A DNA stretch of 64,000 nucleotides, taken from Synaphobranchus kaupii. Its lineage: Eukaryota; Chordata; Actinopteri; Anguilliformes; Synaphobranchidae. Positions within the stretch are counted from its first letter, which is position 1; each line of letters starts with the position of its first letter. Below are positions 9,506-19,634 of this stretch, piece by piece. Under the pieces are notes generated by a model. That model saw only the letters and a list, made by a program, of their open reading frames with translations, made no database searches and was not told the origin of the DNA. The stretch covers positions 40,780,680 through 40,844,679 of the forward strand of contig CM056380.1 in assembly GCA_029718625.1 (NCBI GenBank), read 5' to 3'. Both the position numbers and the translations under genes were made by a program.

Positions 9506-11195
9506 TCCCTCCCGACAATTTATTATTGAGGTGGATGCCTCCGACACCGGCGTGGGGGCCATTCTGTCCCAACGTGCCGCCTTGGACAACAAGCTCCATC
9601 CCTGTGCTTTCTTCTCCCGGAGGCTGTCCTCCGCTGAACGAAACTATGATGTCGGGGATCGGGAACTTCTCGCCATCAAGCTGGCTCTTGAGGAGTGGCG
9701 CCACTGGCTGGAGGGGGCAGGTAATCCTTTTGTTGTTTTGACTGACCACCAAAATTTAATTTATTTAAAAACTGCTAAAAGGCTTAATGCCAGACAGGCT
9801 AGATGGTCATTATTCTTTGCCCGCTTTAATTTTTCCTTGTCTTACCGCTCCGGTTCCCGCAATGTCAAGGCGGATGCCTTATCCCGTGTTTTTTCCCTTC
9901 CCTCCAGTCCTGCTGACCCTGAGCCTATTTTACCGGCGTCCTGTGTGGTGGCTGCGGTCTCCTGGAAGATCGAGGAGATTGTGAGGTCCGCCCAGAGTTC
10001 CCACCCTGACCCCCGTAGTAACCCTAACTCCTCCCTGTTTGTTCCCAACTCCGTCCGCTCCCAGGTCCTGGAGTGGGTTCACGCCTCCTGTCTGGCGTGT
10101 CACCCAGGTGTTGCCAGAACGACCACCCTCGTCAGGAGGAGTTTTTGGTGGCCCACGCTCAAGGAGGATACCCGTGCCTTTGTCCTGGCCTGTGCTGTGT
10201 GCGCCAGGAGCAAGGCATCCCATCAGCCTCCCTCCGGTCTTCTCCTTCCCCTCCCTGTCCCGGGCCGTCCTTGGAGCCACATCGGCGTGGACTTTGTCAC
10301 CGGTCTGCCATTGTCAGAGGGTAATTCCGTAATTCTGACAGTGGTGGATCGGTTCTCCAAGGCGGTTCACTTTATTCCCCTTCCCAAACTCCCGTCCGCC
10401 CTCGAAACTGCGGAGCTCCTGGTGTTACATGTGGTCAGGCTGCACGGGATCCCGTCCGACATTGTGTCTGACCGTGGGCCCCAATTCTCCTCCCAGGTTT
10501 GGAAGGCGTTCTGTGTGGCCCTGGGGGCCTCGGCTAGTTTGTCGTCGGGTTTCCATCCCCAGTCTAACGGCCAGGCAGAGAGGGCGAACCAGGACCTGGG
10601 GGCCGCCCTGCGGTGCGTCACCGCACGCAATCCCGCCTCCTGGAGCCGTTTTCTCCCCTGGGTAGAGTACGCTCACAACTCCCTTAAGAGTGCATCCACA
10701 GGGTTGTCCCCGTTCGAGTGCTCATTGGGTTACCAACCCCCTCTCCTGTCGGCCCAGGAGGCCGAGGTAGCAGTCCCCTCTGTTAGATCCCACCTCCTTA
10801 AATGCAAACGCATGTGGAGACTTGCACGCACCGCACTCCTGCGCTCCAAATCCCGTTCCCAACGTCTGGCGGACCTTCACAGGACCGCAGCCCCTAAGTA
10901 TAGGGTCGGTCAGCAGGTCTGGCTTTCCACGTTTAACATTTCCCTTCCCTCTTCCTCTAAAAAACTTCGGCCCCGTTTTATTGGTCCCTTCCCTATTGTT
11001 TGTTTAATCAACCCAGTTTCGGTTAAGCTCTCCCTCCCTGCCTCCCTCAAAGTTTACCCCCGTTTTCCATGTTTCTCAAATAAAGCCTGTCGCCTCCAGC
11101 CCCCTCAGTTCCCCTACCCTCCCTCCTCCACCTGTCCGGGTCATCGACAACGCCCCGGCCTACACGGTGGACCGTATTATGGACATCCGCCGTAA
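9480..11195 (+). pseudogene. pol: Pol part 2: RNase H and integrase (frame broken)
   Basis: Continues pol after the single-base break. The RNase H begins [17 protein letters not shown] (methionine-start frame at 9531), with [20 protein letters not shown] and LTDHQNL. The integrase follows with zinc-binding residues (CHPG, CAVC) and the DDE core ([30 protein letters not shown]). A second break occurs near 11059: five C residues where the first copy has four. The frame then reads non-homologous sequence to 11195, and the chromodomain is out of frame. Both breaks are single-base insertions in or beside homopolymers; otherwise the protein is well preserved, which implies a young element or sequencing error. 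Confidence 0.88.
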
Positions 11196-11358
11196 GGGTC
11201 GGGGTTTCCAATACCTCGTTGACTGGGAGGGGTATGGGCCTGAGGAGCGGTCGTGGCTCCACAGGAGCCTCATCCTGGATCACTCACTGATCCAGGATTT
11301 CCACAAACGCTTCCCTCACAAAACCAGGCCACCAGGTACGCCAGGAGGCGTACTTTGA
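11167..11358 (+). pseudogene. Pol part 3: chromodomain
   Basis: A 63-residue open piece beginning [20 protein letters not shown] and ending at TGA 11356-11358. The sequence [17 protein letters not shown] is the chromodomain aromatic core. In chromoviruses it sits at the end of integrase and directs insertion toward modified histones. It is separated from integrase here by the one-base insertion at the C run near 11059. Confidence 0.85.
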
Positions 11359-11369
11359 GGGGGGGGTAC

Positions 11370-12797
11370 TGTAATGTTCCGCCCCATTCCTGTTCGTTTT
11401 CCGTGTTTTCCTGTTTTCCCTCCGTGTCATGTTGGATCCCTTTGTCCGTGTTTTCCCCGCTGCTACGGACTAGGCGTTTCCTTCCCTGACTTGTTCGTCT
11501 GGTTTTCTGTTTTTACATCCGCCTTTCACTCCTCTCCCTCTCGTTGCATGCATTCCTCACCTGGTGTTTAGTAATCACTCCCGTTTAATTTCCACACCTG
11601 CCCCTTATTTAGGTTTTCATTAACGTCACTATTTATACCCACGGCTGGCTGCCAATCGGCGCCAGTTCGTTAACTATCCTCACTCTGTGTTTGGTTTTGT
11701 CGTTCGTGGTCTTCTACGGTCCTGCTCGCTTGGTTGTGGGAATTCAATCCCCTTACAGCTTGTAGTTCGTCTGAAACTACGTTTTGGTAGTTACCCTCCG
11801 TGAAATTCCTGTGTTTCATGCAGCTAACCTGTTTTCCCTCTAAACCTCCAGTTACCCAGTCTACCGTGGCAGTGTTCGTTCTCCCTTTGTTTGTTTTGTG
11901 TGTTGCGGTACCTCCACCTTCAGCTCACGTAGGATTCCGTGTGGCACTCCGATCCTGGCTACCCTCCAGCTGTTCCTGTCCGGCCGAAGCCGCCCACAAC
12001 GTCTTCAGTTACGGTTCCGGGAGCACTGGAGACCGGCCAGATCCTACCGGACCTACCTAAGCTACGCCGCACTACCCAGCACTGCCATCCAGTGAGAACC
12101 TCCCGGTCCTTCCCGTGCCTACTTCCAACTAATCCCCCTCTGTTTTGTTTTGACCAGTACCGGTGTAGTCATCCCGGTCCAGTTCCAGTCCTGCCGTAGT
12201 GAGTCGCCCACCTACCTGTCCAGTCCAGGCGTGAGTCACGCATCTTCCGATTCAGCCCAGTTCCGGCTTGGAACAAAACCTGTTCCTGAACCCATTGTCC
12301 AGAGTGGACCTCCCGGTCCAGTTCCAGTCCAGTCCAGGTGTGAGTTGTGCACCTACCGATCCAGTCCAGTTCCGGCTTGGAACAATCCGTTCCTGACCGC
12401 GTTTCCTGAGTGGATCTCCCGGTCCAGTTCCAGTCCAGTCCAGGTGTGAGTTGTGCACCTACCGATCCAGTCCAGTTCCGGCTTGGAACCATCCGTTCCT
12501 GACCGCGTTTCCTGAGTGGACCTCCCGGTCCAGTTCCAGTCCAGTTCAGGCGTTGCATACGCCTGGAGTCCAGTCCAGTTCCGGCTTGGAACATTCCGTT
12601 CCTGATCTTCCGTTCCAGCTCCGGCTTGGAGCAGTCCGTTCCGGGCTTCCTGACATTACCCTGTGTGATAACGTGTTTGCCTTTCCTGTACAGTTTTGGG
12701 ACTACCCCAACACTTAGTTTAGTAATAAAACCCCTTCTCTGTGAAATCTGTCTCCTGGTCGTTGCACTTGGGTTCGTCTCGTATTGGGTTCGTAACA
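11370..12797 (+). repeat. 3' LTR (1428 bp)
   Basis: Same length and ends as the LTR at 5605. The polypurine tract GAGGGGGGGG precedes it at 11357-11366. The host CAATT follows at 12798-12802. Confidence 0.93.
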
Positions 12798-12802
12798 CAA
12801 TT

Positions 12803-14330
12803 GTCTCAAGGCATGACAGGGCATTGGGAAAAAAATGTATGCCCCCATGTTGATGTCACCCCCGTCGCCGTGGGCTTGTTTGCTGTGTCCCAGAATCCTT
12901 GTCCACAGGGAGAACCGAGGTCCCCAAAATGATGTGGAAATTTTGTGGGGAGGCAAAGAGGAATTACTGATACTGAGTGATGCTGTAGGTTGTGAAATTA
13001 ACTTTTTCAGACCACTGTGAGGGGCCGTTATCACTATGCTGTATTTGGATTGTCAAGGATAATACTATTTTTGTTTTTTCCCCCAATATCATTCATCCTC
13101 CTTAAGACAGAAAACAAAATCCATCTGGCAGCTTGCTTGGATCAATTGGCTGTTGGCTGTCATTCCCTGCTTGTCTTTGGAAATTGATGCTTGCGATATT
13201 ACACGCCCAAGAAAAGGAAATCCATATACCCTCTACTCCTTTGACCCCTATTTACTTTGATATAGATGTAAATGTCTGTCATGGTTCATTTTAATATGAC
13301 ATCTTTGTACCTCAATCATCTGAGTCTGTGAGCAAAATTATTGTTCTATCAGCATGTCCAAAAGGCACTGTAATCAAATGGGTTTAGGCGGAGGTCGGCA
13401 GGGCCAGAGAGAAATTAAAAACAGGTATGTCATTCCTTAGACCATATATACACAGAATAGCCTAGTATTATGTTCATAACACCCACCCACCCCTGTCTTC
13501 TTTTTTGGAAATCCAATAAATGGTCACTGTACATAAACCATTCCTGGTTTACAGAAACAAGAAGTGAACCTGACACTGGGTAGCTAAAGCAATACCATCC
13601 AGCAAAACACAATACCGCCCGTTAAGTAGAGTATGTCAAGTAACCATATATTTTTGTTGTAGTAGCATATAGCGTAACATCCATTAGCAGTAAAGTCGTT
13701 AGGAAGGTATATTTTACAGATGGTCCTTTGAAGCCTAATGCTGAAATTCTTAGCGCTATTTGTAATCAAATCAAGCTTATGAACAGGTGTTCACCCCACA
13801 CCTAGGTTACCAAGCCTGTCCACTTATCGATATCATCACAGTGGCGATAGGCATCCTGTTTGTAATAAGGCCAAAGAGAGCATAGACTACATGTTTGTGT
13901 GACATGTTTGTAAAGCAGTCCCTCACTATCACACCAGAGCAAACATTAAAAGCCATCTTTCAGGACACTTAAAAGCATTTGAGACAGGATAGCCAGTGGC
14001 ATTGGCATAAGTGTTCAATGATCAATTAATTTTTCATTATAGCATGAAATGTTTGCATTGCCTCACACACAATGCAAGCCATTCATAAATCCAAGTCAAA
14101 AACTTGAGAAGAGAAGCTGAAATTAAATTTTAACAAAATTTAAAAAACTACAATGTATTGCCTTTGCAACATTAGTATGTCTTTTTTGAACCGGGCACAA
14201 CACTGGATGCCAAAGAAAGCGCCTAAAATCCAGCAACAGGTATTGAACGGATTTAATTTTACAGTGTCAGTGTGTCTATTTGCTGTGCTGATTTAGCACC
14301 AAAGTGCCCCTCTCCTGGGACACTAGCATT
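12803..14330. other. Intergenic, nothing recognised
   Basis: Unique-looking AT-rich DNA. The short open frames (60-106 codons) show no domain. Confidence 0.5.
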
Positions 14331-14548
14331 AGCAGATGCTCTCATCAAGTGCTGCCTGCAGTACATAGCGTACATGTTTTTACTCACAATCCATTTATAC
14401 ATTGTGGATATTTACAAAGGCAACTCAGGTTAAATACCTGGCTCTACGGTACAATAGCAATATCTCACCTGGGAATTGAATAAACTTCGCCTAAGCATTC
14501 AACCAAACTGTTGCCTTACACCACTCTCGGGTTACATATAACAGCGAA
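14331..14548 (-). repeat. V-SINE-like tRNA-derived SINE
   Basis: The plus strand begins TTAGCAGATGCTCTCATCAA, close to the complement of the conserved V-SINE tail (the '...agcgtctgctaaatg' motif of many fish SINEs). It then continues with CAACTCAGGTTAAATACCTGG and ends near CACCACTCTCGGG. I recognise the general structure; exact ends and family are uncertain. Confidence 0.55.
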
Positions 14549-14559
14549 GCCCCACTTAA

Positions 14560-14972
14560 TGTTATGGTTGAACACTGGACTGGACCCAAACGCAAGACTC
14601 TGAGACAAAAATCAAAGTAAATTCCAAAAGGAGTGTATTAATTGAACAAGGCAGGGTAGAAGGCAAACAAACAAACAGGGAAAAACAACAGGTGATGGGT
14701 TGGAAGCGGGGTTGGCGAACTAAAACGGGGCAGGTGAGGAGTCAGTGCTTGAGCGGGCAAAACAAGAGGCAGGCAGGCAGGAGAGGGAGAGTGATAGGCT
14801 AACTAATCAGGGGAGAAACAAGGAACAGGGAACACAGGGAACACGCCCAGCCTGCAACAAATGCGGAAACTAGACAGACAGGGTAAACTGAAAAACACAA
14901 CATGAAACATAAGGACTGGGAAACGAGGAAAACGAAAGGGAGATCGACTGGAGGGAAACGGCGGATATTACA
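14560..14972 (-). repeat. 3' LTR of second gypsy element (413 bp)
   Basis: On the minus strand it starts TGTAATATCCGCC at 14972 and ends CCATAACA at 14560. Start and end resemble those of the first family (TGTAATGTTCC ... CGTAACA), but the body is different and shorter. It lies directly downstream of the poly-G tract and the pol C terminus. Confidence 0.8.
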
Positions 14973-14977
14973 GTACA

Positions 14978-15001
14978 CCCCCCCCCCCCCCCCCCCCCCC
15001 C
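14978..15001 (-). repeat. 24-base C run (G run on minus strand)
   Basis: Pure C tract exactly where the polypurine tract of the minus-strand gypsy element must lie, between the pol stop and the LTR. The first family has eight G at this site. Confidence 0.85.
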
Positions 15002-17383
15002 TCAACAGGCACCTCCAGGCGCACCAGCGGGCTTGATTTTATCAGGGTGGTCCTGGTGGAAGTCCCGAATGAGGGAGGGGTCGAGGATGAGCTGGCCGTA
15101 ACCCTCCCAGTCCACCAGGTACTGGAACCCGCGTCCTCTGCGGCGGTTGTCCAGGATCTGGTGTATTGTATAGGCAGGAGCATTGTCGTTGATCCGGGTG
15201 GGTGGAGGGGGATTGACTGGAGGACTTAGTAGGCTGGAGGAGGCGGGCTTGAGCTGAGAAACATGAAAGGTTGGGTGGATTTTGAGGGCTGGGGGGAGCT
15301 TGAGCTTGACGGCGGATGGGTTAATTATGGATTCGATAGTGTAAGGGTCAATTCATCTTTTTGGAAGTGCACTGAAGGGGAATGGTAGAGGTGGAGAGCC
15401 AGACCTGCTGTCCTGGGGTGTACTGGGGGGCTGTGGTATGGTGGAGGTCTGCCTGCTGCTTGGTGCGGGTGGTAGAACAGAGGAGTGCCATATGGGTGTC
15501 ATTCCATACCTTCTTACAGCGAAGGAGATGGGCTTGAACCGATGGAATGGAGACCTCCTCCTCCTGGACAGGGAACAGGGGTGGCTGGTAACCCAGGGAA
15601 CACTCGAACGGGGACAACCCGGTGGAGGAGCTGGTGAGCGAATTGTGGGCGTATTCCACCTTCCACCCAAGGGAGAAGCTTGCTCCAGGAGGAGGGGTTC
15701 CGGGAAGTCATTCACCATAAGGCCGCTCCCAAGTCATGGTTAGCCCTCTCCAGCTGTTTGTTGGTTTTAGGGTGGTAACCTGAGGACAAGCTGGCGGAGG
15801 CCCCCAGGGACTGGTAGAACACCTTCTACACCTGGGAGGAGAACTGGGGACCGCAGTCAGACACAATGTCGGAGGGGATCCCGTGCAGCCGCACCACATG
15901 GAGGACCAGGAGCTCCGCTGTCTCAGAAGCTGAGGGAAGCTTGAGGAGAAGGACAAAATGGACCGCCTTGGAGAAACGGTCGACAATAGTCAGGATGGTG
16001 GTGTTACCCTCAGAAGGTGGTAGTCCGGTAACAAAATCGACCTCAATGTGACTCCAATGACGGCCCGGGATAGGACGAGGATGGAGAAGAAGGGCGGAGG
16101 GCTGATGGGAAGCCGTACTGCTGGCGCAGACAGAACAAGCGAGCACGAAGGCACGGGCATCCGCCTCCATGGTGGGCCACCAGAAACTCCTCCTCAACAG
16201 GGATAGGGTGCGTTGAACCCCCGGGTGACAGGACAGGCGAGAGGAGTGAGCCCACTGTAGGACCTGGGAGCGAACAGAGTTTGGGACAAACAAGCACAAG
16301 CCAGGGTTGGTTCTGGGGTCTGCTTGTGTTACCTGGGCGGACTTGATAATCCCCTCAATCTCCCAGGTTACCGCAACCACCACACAGGATGGAGGGATGA
16401 TGGAATCAGGACAGGCAGGACTGGCTTCCGGGGAATATAGATGTGACAGGGCATCGGGTTTGGTGTTGCAGGAACCAAGTCTGTAAGTAATAGAAAAGTT
16501 AAAACGGGCAAAATAAAGTGCCCAGCGGGCCTGGCGGGAGGTGAGACGTTTAGCAGATTGGATGTATGATAGGTTCTTGTGATCAGTCCAGACAATAAAC
16601 GGAAGCTCCGCCCTCTCCACCCAATGCCTCCATTCCTCCAAGGTGAGTTTGACCGCCAGCAGTTCCCGGTTGCCAACGTTGTAGTTGCGCTCGGTGGGGG
16701 ACAGCCGACAGGAGAAGAATGTACACAGGTGTAATTTCTGATCCTCCGCCGAGTGCTGAGACAGGATAGCGCCCACTCCTGAATCGGAGGCGTCCACCAT
16801 GACAATAAACTGGCGATTGGGGTCCGAGTGAACCAGAACAGGAGTGGAAGGGAACCTGGACTTGAGACTGGAGAAAGCAGCGTTAGCTTCAGAGGACTAA
16901 GTGAAGAGAACAGAGGTGGAGGTGAGATTGGTAAGGGGGGTGGTGACCTGGCTGTAGCCTCCGATGAAGCGGCGGTAAAAGTTAGTGAACCCTAGAAACT
17001 GCTGGAGTTGTTTGCATGAGATAGGTTGAGGCCACTCTGCCACTGCCCGGATATTATTGGGGTCTCGTCAGACTTGTCCACTCTCAACAATGAAACCTAA
17101 GAAGGAGACGGAGGGAACATGGAATTAAAATTTTTACGCCTTTACATACAACTTGTTCTCCAGAAGGCGCTGGAGTACTTGTCGGACATGCAGGACATGC
17201 TCCTCAGGGTTGCGGGAAAAAATCAAAATGTTGTCCAGATAGACGAATACAGACCGATTAAGAGAGAGATCACAGAGAACGTCATTGATTAGGGCCTAGG
17301 AAACGTTAGTAAGCCCAAACGGGACTACCAGGTACTTGAAGTGTCCCAGAGGTGTATTAAAGGCTCTCTTCCATTCGGAAAAG
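15002..17383 (-). pseudogene. pol: Decayed gypsy pol (RT, RNase H, integrase, chromodomain)
   Basis: Related to but distinct from the element at 3.9-12.8 kb. The longest open piece (15826-16800, 324 codons) has RNase H ([16 protein letters not shown]) and integrase ([20 protein letters not shown], then [13 protein letters not shown]). Reverse transcriptase remains at 16801-17383 with several stops, and the catalytic box reads YLDN in place of Y[I/V]DD, so a metal-binding aspartate is lost. The chromodomain (15010-15150) retains [16 protein letters not shown] but lacks about ten residues of the PEERSW block. The 5' part (gag, protease, start of RT, 5' LTR) is missing beyond 17383. CTTAA occurs beside the outer LTR end (14555-14559) and again at 17389-17393; this could be a target duplication kept after a 5' deletion, or chance. 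Confidence 0.88.
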
Positions 17384-17394
17384 TTACACTTAAT

Positions 17395-18167
17395 CAATGA
17401 ATACATTTTCTGTGACATCACCCCTTATTAAAATTATGTTCAAATATAGTATAAAGAAATGGTTGATTTTTTAAATTATATTACGTGCACTGTAATTAGT
17501 GCAGTGCTTGTAACAGTGTGCAATGTTTGATTTTACTGGTCAATATTAAGTGTATTATATACAGAAAGTTTTTTTTTTTCACAGATGTATCTCGCAATCC
17601 ACCTCAGCCCTTCCCACAATCCAAGAATGGATCCTGACCCTTACTCTGAGAGTCAATGTCATATACAAAACCTTCACATAGTTTCCTCAAACAAGGAGTA
17701 AAGCTGGAAAAACTCAAGCTGGGTTGAGGCTGTTCCAATCCAGAGAAATAAGCTCCTCCATCTTGTCTGTAATTCTCCCTTGAAACCCCTTGCGATCCCA
17801 CGTTTTCCCAGAGGCACCCCTTCTTACCGAAAACATTCCCTTTCTTCACTTCCAGTGTGCAATGTGCCGGGAAGAAACTGCCTTGAGAGGGTGAGTATTC
17901 GGCAGTTCCCCACAGGGAGAATGCGAACTATACCCAGCCCCGGAGTGACTCTCCATGGTGGCTCGCTACTAAGCAGCCGCGGTTTTGGCATCCTGAATGA
18001 GCCCAAAAGCTTTTCCCTGTCGAGCGGAGTGTGCAGTCAGTAGCCTGACAGGCTGAGACTGAAGAGAGCAGGGTGCCACAGTGCGTTGTTGCATTCAGAT
18101 AGAAAAGACTCACATCTGCATTCTAAAATCCCAGTGTTCCATCCAGAACATGTTCTCTTTCTGCATG
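17395..18167. other. Intergenic, nothing recognised
   Basis: No recognised gene. Short open frames of 60-87 codons on both strands at 17604-18113 lack domains. Confidence 0.5.
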
Positions 18168-18174
18168 CAGCTAA

Positions 18175-18193
18175 TTATTATTATTATTATATA

Positions 18194-18258
<65 letters not shown>

Positions 18259-18305
18259 ATAATGATAATGATAATAATTATTAATTATTATTATTATTAT
18301 TGGGC
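18175..18305. repeat. (AT)n flanked by (ATT)n
   Basis: A perfect TA tract at about 18197-18249, bordered by TTA/ATT trinucleotide stretches on both sides. Confidence 0.92.
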
Positions 18306-18904
18306 ATTTTTTCTCCAGTGGCGTCTGATTTTAAAGAATGGTAATTTTTTTTGGGTGGTTTTTCCAATGTGACAGTTGCAATGTTGCCACCGAATGCAAC
18401 ATCTGTATTGATTTCTCCCACTGTGCTTTCCTGTATACCCCATATAATAATGATAATAATAATAGTTTTTTTTCAATTGCTTAAGCACGATTTTGAAAAC
18501 AGAGCTCATTTTCTCAAAACATTCAACACAATTCACAAAACCACACACCCAAAGTGCAAAACACCTCATATATCCTGCAAAATGAAGCACTGTATTCAAA
18601 ACTACATACACACTTATCAAAATCAAACTTTTGCACCAAATGGCACACACTTCATTCATATTGCCAGATTTTTGCCCAACCATCTATACACTGTTGTGCT
18701 CAATCAAAAGCACTTTCATCTTTGGTGGGCTTTGTCATAATAATAGTTTTGTATGTAGAGAATTCTGCATACAGAGAGATTGTTCAAGTCTACAGAAACA
18801 CAAATATACTGTTGAAACAAAACCTTTTTATTTTTCTCCACAACAAATCAGTGCAACATATGCACAGCACATACAGTATACATTACAGTTGTGCAATTAA
18901 ATAC

Positions 18905-19634
18905 TGTCATGGTTTCTAGCAGCCTCTGCTGTTTCTCCGTTCGGGTTTCCTTTTGACGTTGTTGGGACGCTCTATCGGATTTTTTTCGCCTCTGTTCCGG
19001 TATTCGTATTTTGCCCAACAATTATTCCCTACACCTGTTTTGCGTTTCCTGCCGGCTATAAATACCTCAGGACTTCTGCATTTCTGCACTTCGATATTGT
19101 CTCATGTTATGTTGACTACAAAGTCGGTAAGGTATAGGAAATTCGGTCGCTGCATTCTTGGTTTGTATAAATAGAGAACGCAGCAAGTCCGGTTAGAAAT
19201 GAGAGAGATTAGGTTTAGATAGGTTCCTTCTTTTTCACCTGTCTTTTTCTCATCCTTTATTTCTGCTGCCTGTTATCTTTTGTTTAAAGCTCTTGTCACT
19301 ACAGAGTTTTTGATACAGGCTTGCATTTCTGTTCTTTCCTTCTCCCGTTTTCTCGGGTCTTTATTTTCGTTTCATTACCTCTTGTCTACGCCTACTATTC
19401 AGTGCGTGAGGTTTTTTGTTTGTTTATTATTCTTGCTGTTTTATCGAGATTCACCTCCGTTTGAGGTTGTTTTGTTTTTTGGTTTGTTGCCAGGGAAGTT
19501 TTGCTCCCGTTCTTTTGTTCACCTTTTCCCCTGGTGCGGATAATTCCGCGTTTTGTGGCTTATCTTTCTAAATATGCTTTTAGAAATCCTTATCGGTCCC
19601 GTTTGGTTCTCCGAACCTTACACTCCCCACTACA
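18905..19634 (+). repeat. Solo LTR, family A, copy A1
   Basis: Starts TGTCATGGTTTCTAGCAGCC and ends GAACCTTACACTCCCCACTACA, about 730 bp, with TATAAATA near 19060 and a second one near 19166. About 80% similar by eye to A2 at 19914 and to the minus-strand copy at 63340. The sequence on both sides is Tc1-element sequence. No clean target duplication is visible. No internal region is present, so it is probably a solo LTR. Confidence 0.72.

Larger units (their letters stand above)
3910..12802 (+). mobile_element. Ty3/gypsy (Tf1/sushi-type) tandem LTR array
   Basis: Whole insertion, flanked by the same pentamer CAATT at 3910-3914 and 12798-12802. The order is LTR fragment (3915-4022), partial pol (4023-5604), complete LTR (5605-7032), complete internal region (7033-11369), complete LTR (11370-12797). 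The two complete LTRs are both 1428 bp, start TGTAATGTTCC and end CGTAACA, and differ by at least one substitution (A/T at 5753 versus 11518). The first unit lost about 4.07 kb with a clean junction at 4022/4023, joining LTR position 108 to the RNase H region. A single duplication around the whole block argues for one insertion later expanded by LTR-LTR unequal exchange, not two insertions. Confidence 0.9.

Noticed and set aside
17387..17394. CACTTAAT shared with 14553-14560 as a firm target duplication of the second gypsy element
   Set aside because: The 5' LTR is gone, so the breakpoint would have to fall exactly at the duplication; kept only as a possibility.
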